A model generated the notes under the pieces. That model had not been told where the DNA came from, did no database searches, and saw nothing but the letters and a program-made list of their open reading frames with translations. The translations under genes were made by a program, and so were the position numbers. Positions 1 to 12,854 of a stretch of 64,000 nucleotides of DNA are shown piece after piece. The DNA comes from Eremophila alpestris peregrina (lineage: Eukaryota > Chordata > Aves > Passeriformes > Alaudidae): NCBI GenBank assembly GCA_009792885.1, contig WMCF01000088.1, positions 477,007-541,006 of the forward strand. The letters run 5' to 3'. Positions within the stretch are counted from its first letter, which is position 1. Each line of letters starts with the position of its first letter.

Positions 1-1913
1 GAAGCTTCTTGGCCATCCTATAACTAAGAGTGACCTAGGCACTTGGACATTTTGAGTACCTTTGTCTCCCAAGGGATCCTCCCCATCTCCCCAGTGGGAT
101 AAGGATGTGAGGGATGACATAACTCCTCCTCCATGCAGCTGCCTCAGCTCTGACAGGAACAAATGATGGCAGCCTGCTGATGGCAGACACGTTAGTCATG
201 CTCCCACTGTTAATTGGGCTTCTGTGTCTGGCTGGCTTCATCTGCTGCCCCTTGTAACACACTGACAGCATAAGCCATCTCCTTGCAGAAAGGATTCCTA
301 CGCTCCACAAATTGGGACCCCAACCCCACGTTTGAGCTTCTCACTGATACCTTGTGTAAACGTCATCATTCTGTACTCAATAAATCACTCCCTTGACACT
401 GCTTTGAGAATGGGATGTGGATGTCATTTATCTCCATTGGACTGGAGAGCAGCTGGGGCACTGAGATCATTCCCCACAAATCCCAGAGAAGCCTAGCAGA
501 GGTGCTTAGCCCAGTGAAAATCTGCAGCACATCCCTTCCACTCTCACCACAACCTTGAGGCAGACCGAACAAAACAAGCTGGCGAGCATGAAACACCAAA
601 ACCCTGACAAACTAAAATGTGTGTTACTGGAAGGGAGTGAGAGACCTCAGGCATTTTGGCACCCTGAGGCCTTGTGGTGGCGTGTCCTTCAGAGAGAGAC
701 TCCAGCTCATCCCTGCCAACAAAACTCAAGGGCACTTCAGGAGCGGGTGACATTGGCACGGGGGAAAGCGAGCAGAGAGCTCTGCAGTGCCTCCAGCTGC
801 AGATGTGCCCAACAGCTGGAGGGCCACCAGCTCTGCCCAGCTTCCTGCAGCCTCGTCACTTGAGTGTCCTCCATGCACCAGGGAGTTCATTTCCTCCATC
901 TTTCCCAGAGCCATCTAGCAGCTGCCACTCCGCTGAGATTTATGGAGCTCCCGCTGGGAGACAGGAACTGGGATTCACATGAGTCATTAAGTTTAAGTCC
1001 TGCTGGCTGGATGACCATGAAAATGGATATTTCTGAAGGGTTTTCATTGGCACTGCTTAGCCAGTTAAATGCTTATGGCATAATTACTAAGGGGGAAAAA
1101 AGGATGTTTTCGGGAAAAAAAAGTACAACCCAAACACGAAAATACTTCACAGAACCCAAACAAACTGCATACATTTCTGCAAATTATTTATGGTGGAATT
1201 GGCTGCTCTGCTCACACAAGTTACAGGGAGTGGGTTGTCTATGTCCACAAAAGCAAGATCCTGCCTCAAAGCTTAATTTTTAACTTAAGGGGAAAGCAAC
1301 AGAAAGAGCTTCTGTCTGCTGCAGAGGGTATTAGCATGAAAACAGATCTGGTCAGATTATTCTCATAATATCTTTGTCATTAAAGGACAAACTCAAAAGA
1401 ATGCTTGAGCAAGTCTGATTTTTGCTTTCAGTCAATGCTAGGAAATCTCAACCATTTAGCCAATAAGTGTTCATTTAATCCATGCAAATATTTGAAATTT
1501 TTTTTCTTCTTTCTAGTGTTCTGGCTAGATTTAATGAAAATATATCATAATTATAAGTAATTATTACCAAAAATCAGCAAGTTAAAACTTTCATCCTCTC
1601 TCTTCCACTGAATTTTTTCCCTCCTACAATTTCAGTCTTACCAGAATAAGTAGCCCAGCTTCCCAAAACACTCCGGCTTTATCTGGCTGCCTGTGCACTG
1701 ACTCACAGGGAAGCTGTGGACAGCAGCTTGCAGACAATACTTTCCATCTGTCCATGGAATCCCCCTCACTGAGCATGGCAGGATGCTGGTGCAGCACACT
1801 GACACCTCTGTGCTGAGCTGCTCTCCTTGCACTGGGCCCTTATTCCCCTGCCTGCTTCTCCAGCAGGGCTCCTTCTCCCTCTCCTGCATCACTCAGTCCC
1901 CTCCCTAAAGTGT
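1..1913. other. Unique non-coding sequence
   Basis: No recognisable exon, RNA gene or transposon was seen here. Short open frames occur on both strands and overlap each other, with no family motif and no consistent splice sites. Part of the stretch (about 1080-1620) is AT-rich and the rest is moderately GC-rich. It reads as ordinary intergenic or intronic vertebrate DNA. Confidence 0.6.
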
Positions 1914-2230
1914 CTGAAGGAGATGGAGAGAGACCATTTGCAAGGGCTTGGAGTGACAGGACAAGGGGGAATGGCTTCCCTCTGCCAGAGGGCAGGGTTA
2001 GGTGGGGTACTGAGAAGAAATTCTTCCCTGTGAGGGTGCTGAGGCCCTGGCACAGGGTGCCCAGAGCAGCTGTGGCTGCCTCTGGATCCCTGGAAGTGTC
2101 CAAGGCCAGGTTGAATGGGGCTTGGAGCAGCCTGGGATAGTGGAAGGTGTCCCTGCCCATGGCAGGGGGTGGGACTGGATGGGCTTTAAGGTCCCTTCCA
2201 ATCCAAACCATTCTGTGATTGTCTGATTCT
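1914..2230 (+). mobile_element. CR1 LINE 3' fragment
   Basis: This is a 5'-truncated CR1 non-LTR retrotransposon. It carries the familiar 3' untranslated landmarks in order: a GACAGGAC-AGGGGGAATGG block, a stretch around AGAAATTCTTCCCTGTGAGG, the TGGCACAGGGTGCCCAGAG block, TGGAAGGTGTCCCTGCCCAT, and the terminal GGTCCCTTCCAATCC. It ends in the short ATTCTGTG/ATTGTCTG tail typical of CR1. No reverse transcriptase sequence remains, as expected for the usual truncated copies. The open frames inside it, including a 161-codon one on the minus strand, are incidental. Relatively few differences from the remembered avian consensus suggest a moderately young copy. The subfamily was not assigned. Confidence 0.95.
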
Positions 2231-4574
2231 GACCAGCTTAGCAAAGACACTGACACAGTGATGGGGACTAAGGAAGGAGTTTGAGTACCTGATCCCACTG
2301 CTACTGTCCAGCTGGGAACCATCACTGCTTCATAACACAGAGAGAAATACAGGTTCCTTGGATTTTGGCTCAGCCAGAGTCATTGGCTCCTGCTGACCAC
2401 CTAAGTGATCCCACCAGAGCAACAGAAGGAATTGATTGGATTGAGAAAACAGCTATAATTAGAAATGGGTTAAAACAGATGAACAGACCTCATCACTTGT
2501 TTTTTGTTTGCTTTAGCAAAACCAATACCAAGAATGGTTTGGCTGCAGGCCTCATTTCTGAGCTCATAATATTCACGGGTGGATCTGGGAATAAGAGAAA
2601 TGGTTTCTGTTAAAAGCTGTCAGCAGAGAAAGAGCAAACTATTCTCCATTTCAGCATGCTCCCACATTTGTATAGCTGAACCCATCTGACCATCACCACA
2701 TCTGTCTCTGTGGCTTAGGAAATCCAGTGGCTGGATAGATCTGAGCTGCTTCTCCTCACTTCAGCAGCAGAGCATTCTCTCTGAATTCAGGCTGGGACTC
2801 TGCAGAAGGGGTCTCTGCTCCTCAGCCAAGGATCATCAGCTCTGGGAAGTGTTTACAGAGTGGCCCAGTGCAAACTAACACTGCTCAGGTGTCACCAAGG
2901 TTCTTTAGTCATGCAGGAGGAAGTAAATTATAATCCAAAAGCAGTATTAATTCCCTTTCTACCTCCTTCTCCTTCCTTCCCCTCATTTCTATGCAAATCC
3001 ACACATACTGGAGTATCTGACTGAAGTCAAGTGCCACCCAAAGGTAATACTACCAAGTTCAAGGGTTTTATTTAAGCTGCAGCTGCACAAGCCAACAAAT
3101 GCATAAGCCCCTTTATTTTATGAGCTCTGGCTAATATGGAATAAGACAGGTTTAAGTGCTATTACAGCTCCAGAATTTCTTATGGGTTCTACAATCTGAA
3201 ACTAATCCAGGAAAACACTTAACCAAAATTTATCTTCTACACCACAGACATCCACTGAACTACATCTCCATCAACCTACTGCCTTATACAGCATTAATGA
3301 GCAGAACCAGCCCCAAGATTTTTGGTGTATCCACTTTCATGGAAAAAAACTCCTCAGCTGTTTGCCATTTTACCATTCTAGTATCAAGGAATGATGGAAT
3401 GTTATTATTAAATGTGTTTCCTCAGGCACTATCACTCTCACACATTCCCACATCAGCTGCCTTTTTAAGAGGCTCTTCAGCTGCAAGGAAACATTAAAGC
3501 CTCGCTGCACAAAAGGTCTCCCTCTTTTGTTGGTTCTAGAAGTACCAGGGACCTTTTTTTGCAGCAATTGGGAGTAACAGCTCTGCTCCTCTCTCCCATT
3601 CACTCGGCAGAGCTGGCCCATTGATGTTTGCAGTTGCAACCCAGCCAGAGTCAGCCTGAGTTTTACTAACAGAGGATCTGATCTAATACGTCTGAACTCC
3701 TCTGCTTGCTCAAGCAAAGCTACAAAGCCCTTGCTGTGATTCTGCCAGCTTTCATCAGCTACCTTGGTCAAGGCTGAACTCTTCCTGGATGGGAGTTTTC
3801 CAAGAAAAATCCAGCCCTCCAGCACAGTGCTCGTGGGCTGCCGGAGGAGCCGCATTTCAGATGTGGTCACAGGCAGGTGTGGGTTCAGCACTGACTCAAA
3901 GGGAAGAATATACCCCCTGAATCACCAGCACAGCTTCCTCCAAACCTTGAGGTTTCCTGGCCCTGCATCAGAAGAGGCTTCTGTCCCTTCTGACATTTTT
4001 GTTTACTTCTCTGTAATTTTCCACTATGCCAGACATCCATGGATTTTTCTCACTAGAACAAGACAGACAGTGCCCCAGTCAGTTCACCTGGATTAGGATA
4101 TGCCCAAGGCCTGGCATCCCACCACCAACCTCTCATGCCAGGAGCTGGGGCTTTGCAGCCTGTTAAGGTGGGCATGCTCACTGGAAGTCTCATAAGCGAG
4201 ATTGGTTCTCCTTCTCTAGACCTTCTCCAAGGTTAATGAGAGAAAAAAAGAAGGAAAACACAGAAAATGCAGAGGGAAAGGAACAAAACCACCATTCCTG
4301 CTACTCCTCTCCTCCAGAGGCTGTGGCTATCCAAGCAACTCTCACTGCAGGCCCTGGTGCAGCAGCAGCTCTGCACCCAACACTGCACAAGGCCAAAAGC
4401 AAGACCCCATCCACCTACACCCTCACAGGGAGCTCAGACACAAATCTGTGCTTTCTCTGGGATTACTGCAAGTTCAGTGCCAGGCTTTGCAGCTCTGCTC
4501 TTGAGGGTGCATGAAATGGCATCCACAGCTCATGATAATGGATCTCCTGCTGCTCCCTGAGCTACAGAAACAAC
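2231..4574. other. Unique non-coding sequence
   Basis: No recognised gene or repeat was seen. A 173-codon frame is open on the minus strand at 3370-3891, but it shows no known domain. About two frames of that length are expected by chance in a window of this size. Nothing else structured was noticed. Confidence 0.55.
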
Positions 4575-4990
4575 TTTCCAACTAAGAAATTTTTCCTCAT
4601 ATCCAATCTGAACCTCCCCTGGCACAACTTGAGGCCATTTGCTCTTGTCCCATCCCTGTTTTCTAGGAGCAGAGCCTGACCCACCCCCGGCTGTCCCCTT
4701 CTGTCAGGGAGTTGTGCAGAGCCAGAAGGTCCCCCCTGAGCCTCCTTTTCTCCAGGCTGAGCCCCTTTCCCACTTCCCTTAGCCTCTCCTGGTGCTCCAG
4801 CCCCTTCCCTGATTCCATTCCCTTCCTTGAACACTCTCCAGCCCCTAAATGTCTTCCTTGTCATGAGGGGCCCAAAACTGGACCCAGGATTTGAGTGCCC
4901 AGCACAGGGGACAGGCACTGCCCTGGGCCTGTGCCACACTGTGCTGCTCCAAGCCATTGACCTTCTTCCCCATGAGCCAACTGACACACC
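4575..4990 (-). mobile_element. CR1 LINE fragment, reverse orientation
   Basis: Read on the minus strand, this matches the distal part of avian CR1. Landmarks on the plus strand are AGAAATTTTTCCTCATATCC, CCTCCCCTGGCACAACTTGA, GCCTCCTTTTCTCCAGGCTG, and GAGGGGCCCAAAACTGGA. The copy lacks the extreme 3' tail and is clearly diverged, with several small indels compared with the remembered consensus. It appears to belong to a different CR1 branch from the copy at 1.9 kb because its 3' region is not interchangeable with that one. The 156-codon minus-strand frame across it is a by-product of the repeat. Confidence 0.92.
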
Positions 4991-6660
4991 ATGACCAAGA
5001 GGAAGAGAAACAGGAGAGCTCTCTCTCATCATATTTCATCCTGAAATATCCTGGGAAGAGAGCTGATACCTCTTTTGAGCTTGTGGGCTTTTTGTGGGTT
5101 GTTGTCAGGGAACCTGGGAGATGGACAGGTCCTTATAATAAGGAAAAATGTGCAAGATTCTATAAATTCAGTGTGAGAGAATCTGCATTCATTCATTGCA
5201 CTCCCTGTGTTCTTTTCCATTAAATGCAAGGATGCAATGGCCCAAGGGCCCCAAAAGCCTAACTGCATTCAGAGAAGGTCCTGAAGGGGCATAAAATTCC
5301 TGCAGAATTTTATGGAGCTGGGATCAAAAAGCCCACACATCTTTCTATACATGCCCTGAACTTCATCATTATGTTCAAAGGAACAAACCAAGCTCTTTTT
5401 TCTTCTTTACCTGAAACTGATGCTTCCCCTGCCTTCACATTTAGAACACAGGATCCAATCTTTATTCCAGGACATGGTTTTGAGCTCAGAGTTGGTGGGC
5501 TCCTGGGTGTCTGGATATTTACTCAAGGCTGTGCAGATCCCTCCCACTCAGAGGTCCCTAAGTGAGGCCTCTTCAGCCAGACTGGTGCTGCTGTTCATGA
5601 CTCAAGGCTGACTCACTGAGCCTCTTGCTGTGCTGATGCTGCAAGACCATTTTCTGTGCCTTGATTCCCTCTTTGTCCTCTCCTTGCTGCAAGAGAGGGG
5701 AGGGAGAGGCAGTGGGAAATGGGCAGTGTGGAATTCTCACTTGAGAATAGAAAGGAATAAATCAGGGAAGCATTTATAAGGGGGAAAGGGGAAATTAAAT
5801 ATGAAGGTACATGACTAGAAAAGTTCCCAGCCTTGATAAGGACTCCAAAGAAAAGCAAACACAATTATTTTGAATCTGTTGGTCTTCATAATCCTGAGTT
5901 ATTGCTGTTGGAAAACACTGTATCAATAAAGGAATAAGCAACAGTGCCAGAAGAAGCAAAGTACTGACAAAACCCAGTTGTCCTAGAGGTAGGAAAAGGA
6001 GGAGAATTTCTTGTTGTGGAAGTTTAGACTTCCCAAGAGAATTCATTTGCTGAATTTAGTAGATCCTGTCACTAAATACCTTGTAAAGGAGGGCATGCCT
6101 TTGCATGTGCCTTTAGTTAGTTTAAAAGAACCCATTCTAGCAAACTTACTGCTTCTCAAGCTGACTCCAAATACTTTTGTGGAGGGAGTAGAAGCTCACT
6201 GAGATGGTTTTAAGTAAGTCAGGATCACCTGGTAAGGGAGGCAGCTGAACTGTCCCCCTGCTGGAGAGCTCTCTGCACCTAAGTCATATTGGATCAGCAA
6301 ACATTTCCCTTTCATGCTGTTCTCACTAAATCTACTTACTGCAAGATGTGCTGCAGCCAACTTTTGTGTGCTTCAGCTCTTCCTCAGTTCAGCAAGAGCT
6401 TTGCTCAGGCCAAGGGAAATTTGTGGATTCAAATATTTTCCTAAAGGCAGAAAGGACCCGTTTGCTTGTACATCTTCACCTCTTCCATCACCAAGACAGT
6501 GAACCTCTGTTATAACTTCTCTGTGGGTGGGAAAGAACTTTCCTTTCTACTTAAACCACCACCAGGCTCAGTAGTTTGTGACTGACCTGGGACATCATTT
6601 TCAAGAAGAAATACTTGAATTTAGGGATGAACATGACCTGTGATTTTGCCAGAATGGGCA
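4991..6660. other. Unique non-coding sequence
   Basis: No exon, RNA gene or repeat was recognised. The base composition is ordinary, and open frames are short and overlap on both strands. Confidence 0.55.
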
Positions 6661-6772
6661 ATGCTGGAAGGGAGCTCATCTAGCCCAAACTCCCTGCTCA
6701 GGCAGGGCATGTTAGTCAAGATTGTGTCCAAACAGCTTTTGAGTATCTCCTAAGAAGGAGACTGCAATGTCT
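6661..6772 (-). mobile_element. Old CR1 LINE fragment, reverse orientation
   Basis: The order of blocks matches reverse-complement CR1: GGAAGGGAGCTCATCTAGCC, then CTGCTCAGGCAGGGCA, then TTGTGTCCAAACAGCTTTTG, then AGTATCTCCTAAGAAGGAGA. Divergence from the remembered consensus is substantial, so it is an old insertion. Both ends fade into unique sequence and no target-site duplication was identified. Confidence 0.8.
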
Positions 6773-9700
6773 CCTTCAAACATGTATTTAATCTCAGGAG
6801 TGCAGAAAGAATGTGATAACACAATTCCTTTTCCCTGCTGTCACTCTGCAAAACCCACAGGTCATTCAGACTCAGATTCCTGCTTGAACTGGTAAGAAAC
6901 TCTACTGATTTCACCTGGATTTTGTGAAGGGGAAAACTTCTGTATACAACTATCAGCTTTATGGTCTTGTCCTTTTACTCCATGCCTGCTCAGGTAGCAT
7001 CAACATGACAGAAAGGAAAATGTCCTCTTTTTGCTCCTCCAATGGCCTTTATTTGCTCCATCCAGTGAAAAGTGACCCATTTATTAGCCTAAGGTACTTG
7101 TTTGGTTTTCCTGGGTCATAAACTCCTGAGAATGGTCAGAAGCATTTCCTGTTATTTCTCCAGGCTCCACACAGGTCTCCACAGAAATCCTGGAGAGTGG
7201 GAAGAAGAGAAGAGCCTGACTCCTGCAGTTCTTGGTGAGCATTGGGGTGGACACACACACAAGTTTAGCCACATGGAGATGGGAAGAGGAGCTCTGTGCT
7301 GGAGGAAAGAGCCTTGGCAGCTCCACTGATTCTTCTGGGGCTCACCTGGACCCGCCACCAGAGCTAAACCCTCTCAGAGAGATGGTGGGATGGGGAACAA
7401 TGCAGTGGCTGCTGGGAATATTGGCCTCCATAGCAAAGGAGCCCTCCCCTCCCTTTATTCCTTAAAACACAAATGTGTAGAAGCCAAGCAGGTATAAAGT
7501 TACTCATGGAAACACAAAATCACTGCTGGCAATGAGTAACATAGGTAAGGGGAACCCTCAGACAGTCACAGCTGTACCCACAGATCCTCACAGTGCCAGA
7601 GAAATGTGTCCCAAAAATAGAGCTGCCCACAATCCCTGTGTGTTTCTTGCCTCCCTGAGGCCAGTACCATCCCTGTGCCAGGCAGAATCACATCCCATGA
7701 AAGGACTTCTGGGCTGGCAGCAGTTCCAAAAGCACTTCCCTGGTGCTGATGGCATCTGGGCATCTCTCAGACTGTGTGGATTTACTCTCCTTGCAACCCT
7801 TTGATGTGAGAAAACACCAGTGCCTACACTTTGCACAGGAAAATTCAGGTCACCAAATAGCTTTGTACATCCCAGACAAGCCAATTATGCAGGAGAGCTT
7901 CCTTCCTCTTTCACTGGAAACATTCTGCTCCAGCTGACCCAGGGGAAAAGGCTGCTGCTCCAGCCCTTTGCCACCCATCCAAGGGCTTTCCAGTGTTAGA
8001 ACAGTTATTTCCCAACAGCTCCAGACAAAATGACCCTGCTTGGCTTTATTGAATTCTTCTCTTCCCCACCCTGCCCCAGGTCATTCTGAGAATGGACTTC
8101 ATGAGAAAAAGGAACTGAAACACCAAGATGTGGCTCTGGCTTTTGAATGCAGTTTGGGGGATTTCTTTAAAATGCCTGAAGAATTAAAGGCTGAAACCAG
8201 GAGACCTGCTCCAGTCATCTTTGGGAAGCACCAGGTCAGGCAGCCAAGCCCTGCTTCCACATCGTTTGTGCTCACAGAGTTTGCATCAAAAAAATCCCAA
8301 AGACAGCACAACAACGACTTAAATGCACTTCCCTTCTCTGCTTCCCCTTGCAGGGCCTCCTGTTTCTTGTGCAGTTCTGAGGGGACTTTGACTGGAGGCT
8401 CTGGTGCAGGCATTAGTAATCCTAGAGCCTCTGTATCCTACAGCAGGCAGGAGCTGGCAGGTAGGGAGAGGTTGTAAGAAAACTTTGCTAAAAGCCAGAG
8501 CCCTGTTTGAGTGCAGAGCCCCAGCTTTTGAGACCTCCCCTCCTCTCCCTGCTGACACTGTCTGTGCACTGCCATCTGTGTCAGCTGGGAGAGCAGGGAG
8601 GAGGCTTGAGGGAACATGGATCCATGTACAGACAAGGACACACTGCCAACAACTTCTGCAGAGTCACCACATCAGCCTTGTCCACGGGCCATGAAGGAAT
8701 AAATTCTGTATGCATTTCCCACAAGAACATGATGCTAAATTCACCCCTTCCTCGAGTGGTTTTTTCTGTGTTTCAGCACCTTCTGCATCTGCTAAACAAA
8801 ATATAAGGATGCAGAAGTAAAAAAGACTCATCAGTGGCTTCCCCCTTTAGCATAACTAGCTGCTGCTTGAAGAATTATATAATAACATGCAGTAAAAGAA
8901 ACTCTCACTTAAAATGAAAGTTTTTCGTAAAGCCCCTTCACTTTTGTTCAGTGGAAACTCATTGAAACTTGATTTATTGCAGCTTGGAATCTAAAGCTTC
9001 AGATGAGATTAATGGGCTGTTTTCTGGTTACATCATCTTCATGGATTGTCAAGACAAGCCTACAGTGAATTCACAAAGGAAAGTTTGGTTACAGTACCCT
9101 GTTAAAACACTGCAGCAATTGCTGTTTCTAAGTAACTCAATTGGATAACACAACAGATAGGCTTCATGAGAATAAATATGGAATTTCCACTGTATTAGAA
9201 CAGCGAGCTGTGGCCATGTTTTACATTACAGGAATAGGTCATATATTTTTAAATACATCAGACGTGACTCATTCTTCAGTCCACACTCTGATTGGCTGAG
9301 AGAACATATTTTTCCCCTTTTGGACTGAGTTTTTGGGGGATTTTGAGCTCTATACTTATACTTTCTAGTGTAATAGTGGGATAGTGGAGAGGCTGGAAGA
9401 GGAGGATTTTTCAAAGGCAGGAAAGACCATCCTGTACCCTGCTGCCATGATCTGAAGAAAGACTGTGGGGACAGGCAGCACTCAGAGAGCAAAGGGTTTC
9501 TCTATGATAAAGCAGCACCCACAGACTCCTTGGGATGGGGTTCTAAGCCAGCAGCCATCCTCCCACCCTGCAACTGAAACAGCATCTTTCATTGCTGCTG
9601 GAACAAAAGAAGGTTCAATCCACAGCCATGTCCAGCAACTCCAACTTTGCCACGTTTTCTGAGGTTTCCTTAGGGAGGGAGTGTGATTTCCATCAGATTT

Positions 9701-12700
9701 CCATGAAAAGCAGAGTGAGAACAACTCCAAGTCACAGCTCAGGCCAGCAAGGCCTTAGGGCCAGGTCACAAGTGGTACATGAGGGCTCAAGCCCTCACTC
9801 AGAGCTGCTGGCTGGAATTGCCCCTGCACCAGTCTGCAAAGAGAAATTCCCAAAGAGCTCCAGGACACGTTAAGGTGGGAGCCTGCCCCCAGCTCTCCAG
9901 CAGGCTCCACGTGTTTTAACAGCTTGACAGGCTTCCAGGAATGCAGCCTGGAGCCAGTAAATAAAGGGCTTAGTAAATAGGAGATGCAAAGAGTGATACT
10001 GTTTGCTAACTTACATCCAACCAGCACAGATAGCCAAGCAATTGGATTTGGCTTCGTTTCCACACAGTCTCCATCCCTGGGGGTATCTAGTTTAGAAAGC
10101 AAATTTCTTTACAATGAAATGGATTTGGCAGCCCTGCTGCAAATGAAGTTCATCTTGAGGGCAAAGAAAGCCTCCCTCCCAATGCTGCTAAGCAGTTTCT
10201 GTATAATTTATGTCAAATTATTGGTTGCTAGGAGGAATAGATCCAGATTTGCCTACATTTGCTATAGGAAAGGATTATAGATCTTTCATTCAGCCCATCA
10301 GAAGCATTATCAGAGCTGCTACTTAGTCTGCCAAATGTCTGATAAATGACCTTTGGGGGATTTTGTCCTTAGAGGTTTTGTTTCTTTAACAGCCTTGTTT
10401 AAACCATGGAGAAGGACACGAGCAGGCTGTGAGGCTGAGCCATACATGGAGCCTTTGGAGGACCAATAAAATTAGAGTATTTGAGCTTATAAATATCTCA
10501 GATTCTTAAATCTCCAGAGGGGAAGTTGTGAGAAAGTGCAATAAAAACAGAAAAGTTTGTATTTCTCAAAGATACAAACTAAAGAGGAAAAAAAAAAGAT
10601 ATTAAACCACACTTTAAAATACACCGTTTCATAGGAAAAAACTCCAAGTTTCTAGATTTCTTTTGGGATTAATGGTGAGCCAGCTTTACTTCCTACCCTG
10701 CTACAAAGAGCTTGTATTCAAAGAGGAGTCAGGTTTAATCAAAATTAGCAGCACTGAAATTTTGTTTACAATTTTGCATCTACAGAAGTGCTCACACTTA
10801 GTTTGGTGTCAGATTTGATCTGAAGGACCTATAGGATCCTAGCAAATAAATGAAAGCCAGCTATCAACACAGGCCAGACTGTTCAGAGTTATTAGATATA
10901 TATCCTTTCCCAAAAGGATGAATCTTTGTAGCACATGAGCAGCTGTTACATCCAGCTCTGATGTATTTTCTTTGCACATTGGAAGCATCCAGCAAAGCAG
11001 CACAGGATAATTAGGCCTGAGACTAAAAGCCAGCACATTTATGGGCCTTAGTAGACATTTCTCAGTAGTTCATAGGGCTTACTATAAATTTACATGTTTG
11101 TTTAACTTAACTGGGACTATTTGCTGGAGGGGTTTTTTTCTTCTGCTTTTATAGATAATTTTTTTAATGTAAGAAATTATAATTCATGCAAAAGCAGCAT
11201 GGTGCAGCACAGGATTCTGCAGCTGTGCTCTGCCACAAGTGCTGGGACAGACAGAGAAGAAATTGAGCTCCCCATTGGCCAAAGACATTTAGGTTGTGGC
11301 CCATGACCTGTGGTTTGCAAAGCAGGAGCCCACGATCAGGGCACAGGTGAGCCACAGCAGGGTCCTTTTTCATGTCCTTTGTGGCCACCTGCTCCCTCCC
11401 ACCAACCTGGGGCCAAACTGTGCTCAGCCCAAAGGTGTTTATTGGTCCTTAGAATGGTCAGAATGGAGGTTGTGCCTCCAGCTGCTGAACAGAGGCCATC
11501 AAATCACCAGTGGGAGGGGAGCTGCTCTTGACCCTTTGGATTTGCCTTGGGGACACCTATGGTTGAGGAGGAGGCCCGTGGTAAAGTCAGGATAGAACAG
11601 TTTGAAAAGTTAATATTCTGTCACTTCAGCTCCCATAATCACCTGGTTCACCCTGCACTGGCCAACTCAGCCCCTCTTTAGAGCAAGTTACCCTCACAAC
11701 TGCATGGTGCAAAGAGCAGTGCCATTGCTTTTGAATGCCTCCACATACTCCATACTAGTGAAAAATCAGTTTTATGGAATGGAAATTCCCTTAGTCTTAG
11801 GGCTCCTCAATGATCCAATCAACAGAGTAGGAGCTGAGAAATTCCAAAAGGGTTTACACATGCATTTTTCTGTCCAGCAGCTGAGGCAGTTCCCAGTCCT
11901 AGGCCTCCAGCAGGCAGGCAGAGAAGGTCACCTGCCCTCCTCTACCAGTGGGCTACAGGACAATGTCCCATTGAGCAGCTGTAAGTTTGCTTTGGGGTAA
12001 CCATTAACAGGAGCTCAATGTACAGACAAACAGCTCCTCTTTCCACCCACTCCTCCAGGTGCCACACAGATGAGCCCCAGCAGTGACTGTAACCACAGAC
12101 CTGTGTGGGCCTGGGGGGTCCTTTGCAATCCTTCCTTTGACCTTGTTTTGCCCTGGTCCAGCCTTGTTCAGGAATTAATTAATACCCCACAACCCCAGCC
12201 CTGGTTTCTGCACAAGCTGCACTTTGCATAATTCCTGAGCAGATTTCCCTTTGAGTTGGAAAAGCACATGTATTTGACTAAAAGACAATGGAGGCTGTAG
12301 GGGCTAAAGATGTACTTGAGGCCAACAAATCTGGTGAAGATATTGAATCAAGACCTTGAGTGCCCTGTTCTGGGTGCTGATCATTTCTTTATGTGACTTT
12401 GGATGTGTTTTTTCACAATAAACCCTGAAGCTGTTTGTGAGTGCTTTGGGCTTCTGGAGCCTTCTGTCACATAATCTACTGATGGGGAGGGTGTGTAAAC
12501 AGAGTAGGGTGAAACTGGAGAATTTTTTACCAATTAGTTTGGTCAAGAAAAATGCACCTAAGGTTGTAGGTGGTTTAAAGCAAAATCACTGTCAAAATGA
12601 GCAGGATGACACTGAATTGTCAGAATTTCTGGTCTTTGTGTGGTTAAAATATACACTGTTAGCAGCAGTATTTTTGAAGAAACCAGGTGTTTTCATTGCA

Positions 12701-12789
12701 CCTGAGTGAAAGGCATTTTAAAAGTCCCTCAGAAAAAGAATCTCTTTTCTATTCTATATATTCTTCATGCTTCCCTGCTCATTTCATTG
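6773..12789. other. Unique non-coding sequence
   Basis: About 6 kb with no recognised gene or transposon. It includes a 145-codon plus-strand frame at 8040-8477 that starts on a non-ATG codon and is overlapped by an open frame on the opposite strand, so it is not taken as coding. The part from about 8.8 to 11.2 kb is AT-rich. No RNA gene was seen. Confidence 0.55.
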
Positions 12790-12854
12790 CAGGGGGGGTT
12801 GCACTAGATGACCTTTGAACGTCCCTTTGAACCCAAACCATCCTCTCATTCTTC
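12790..12854 (+). mobile_element. CR1 LINE 3' terminal remnant
   Basis: A short piece carries the CR1 3' end pattern: a G-rich run, TTGCACTAGATGACCTTTGA, CGTCCCTTTGAACCCAAACC, then ATCCTCTCATTCTT. Only the last 60 or so bases of the element remain. It is diverged but the order and orientation are clear. Confidence 0.75.

Noticed and set aside
1840..2325. 161-codon minus-strand open frame
   Set aside because: It lies almost entirely over the antisense of a CR1 3' untranslated region. The frame comes from repeat composition and not from a gene.
3370..3891. 173-codon minus-strand frame
   Set aside because: There is no recognised domain, and about two frames of this length are expected by chance in 64 kb at this composition.
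4562..5032. 156-codon minus-strand open frame
   Set aside because: It falls within a CR1 fragment and is in an untranslated or frame-shifted part. No reverse transcriptase motif is present.
8040..8477. 145-codon plus-strand frame with an acceptor-like site near 8081
   Set aside because: The start is not ATG, a comparable frame is open on the opposite strand, there is no donor partner, and no domain is recognised.
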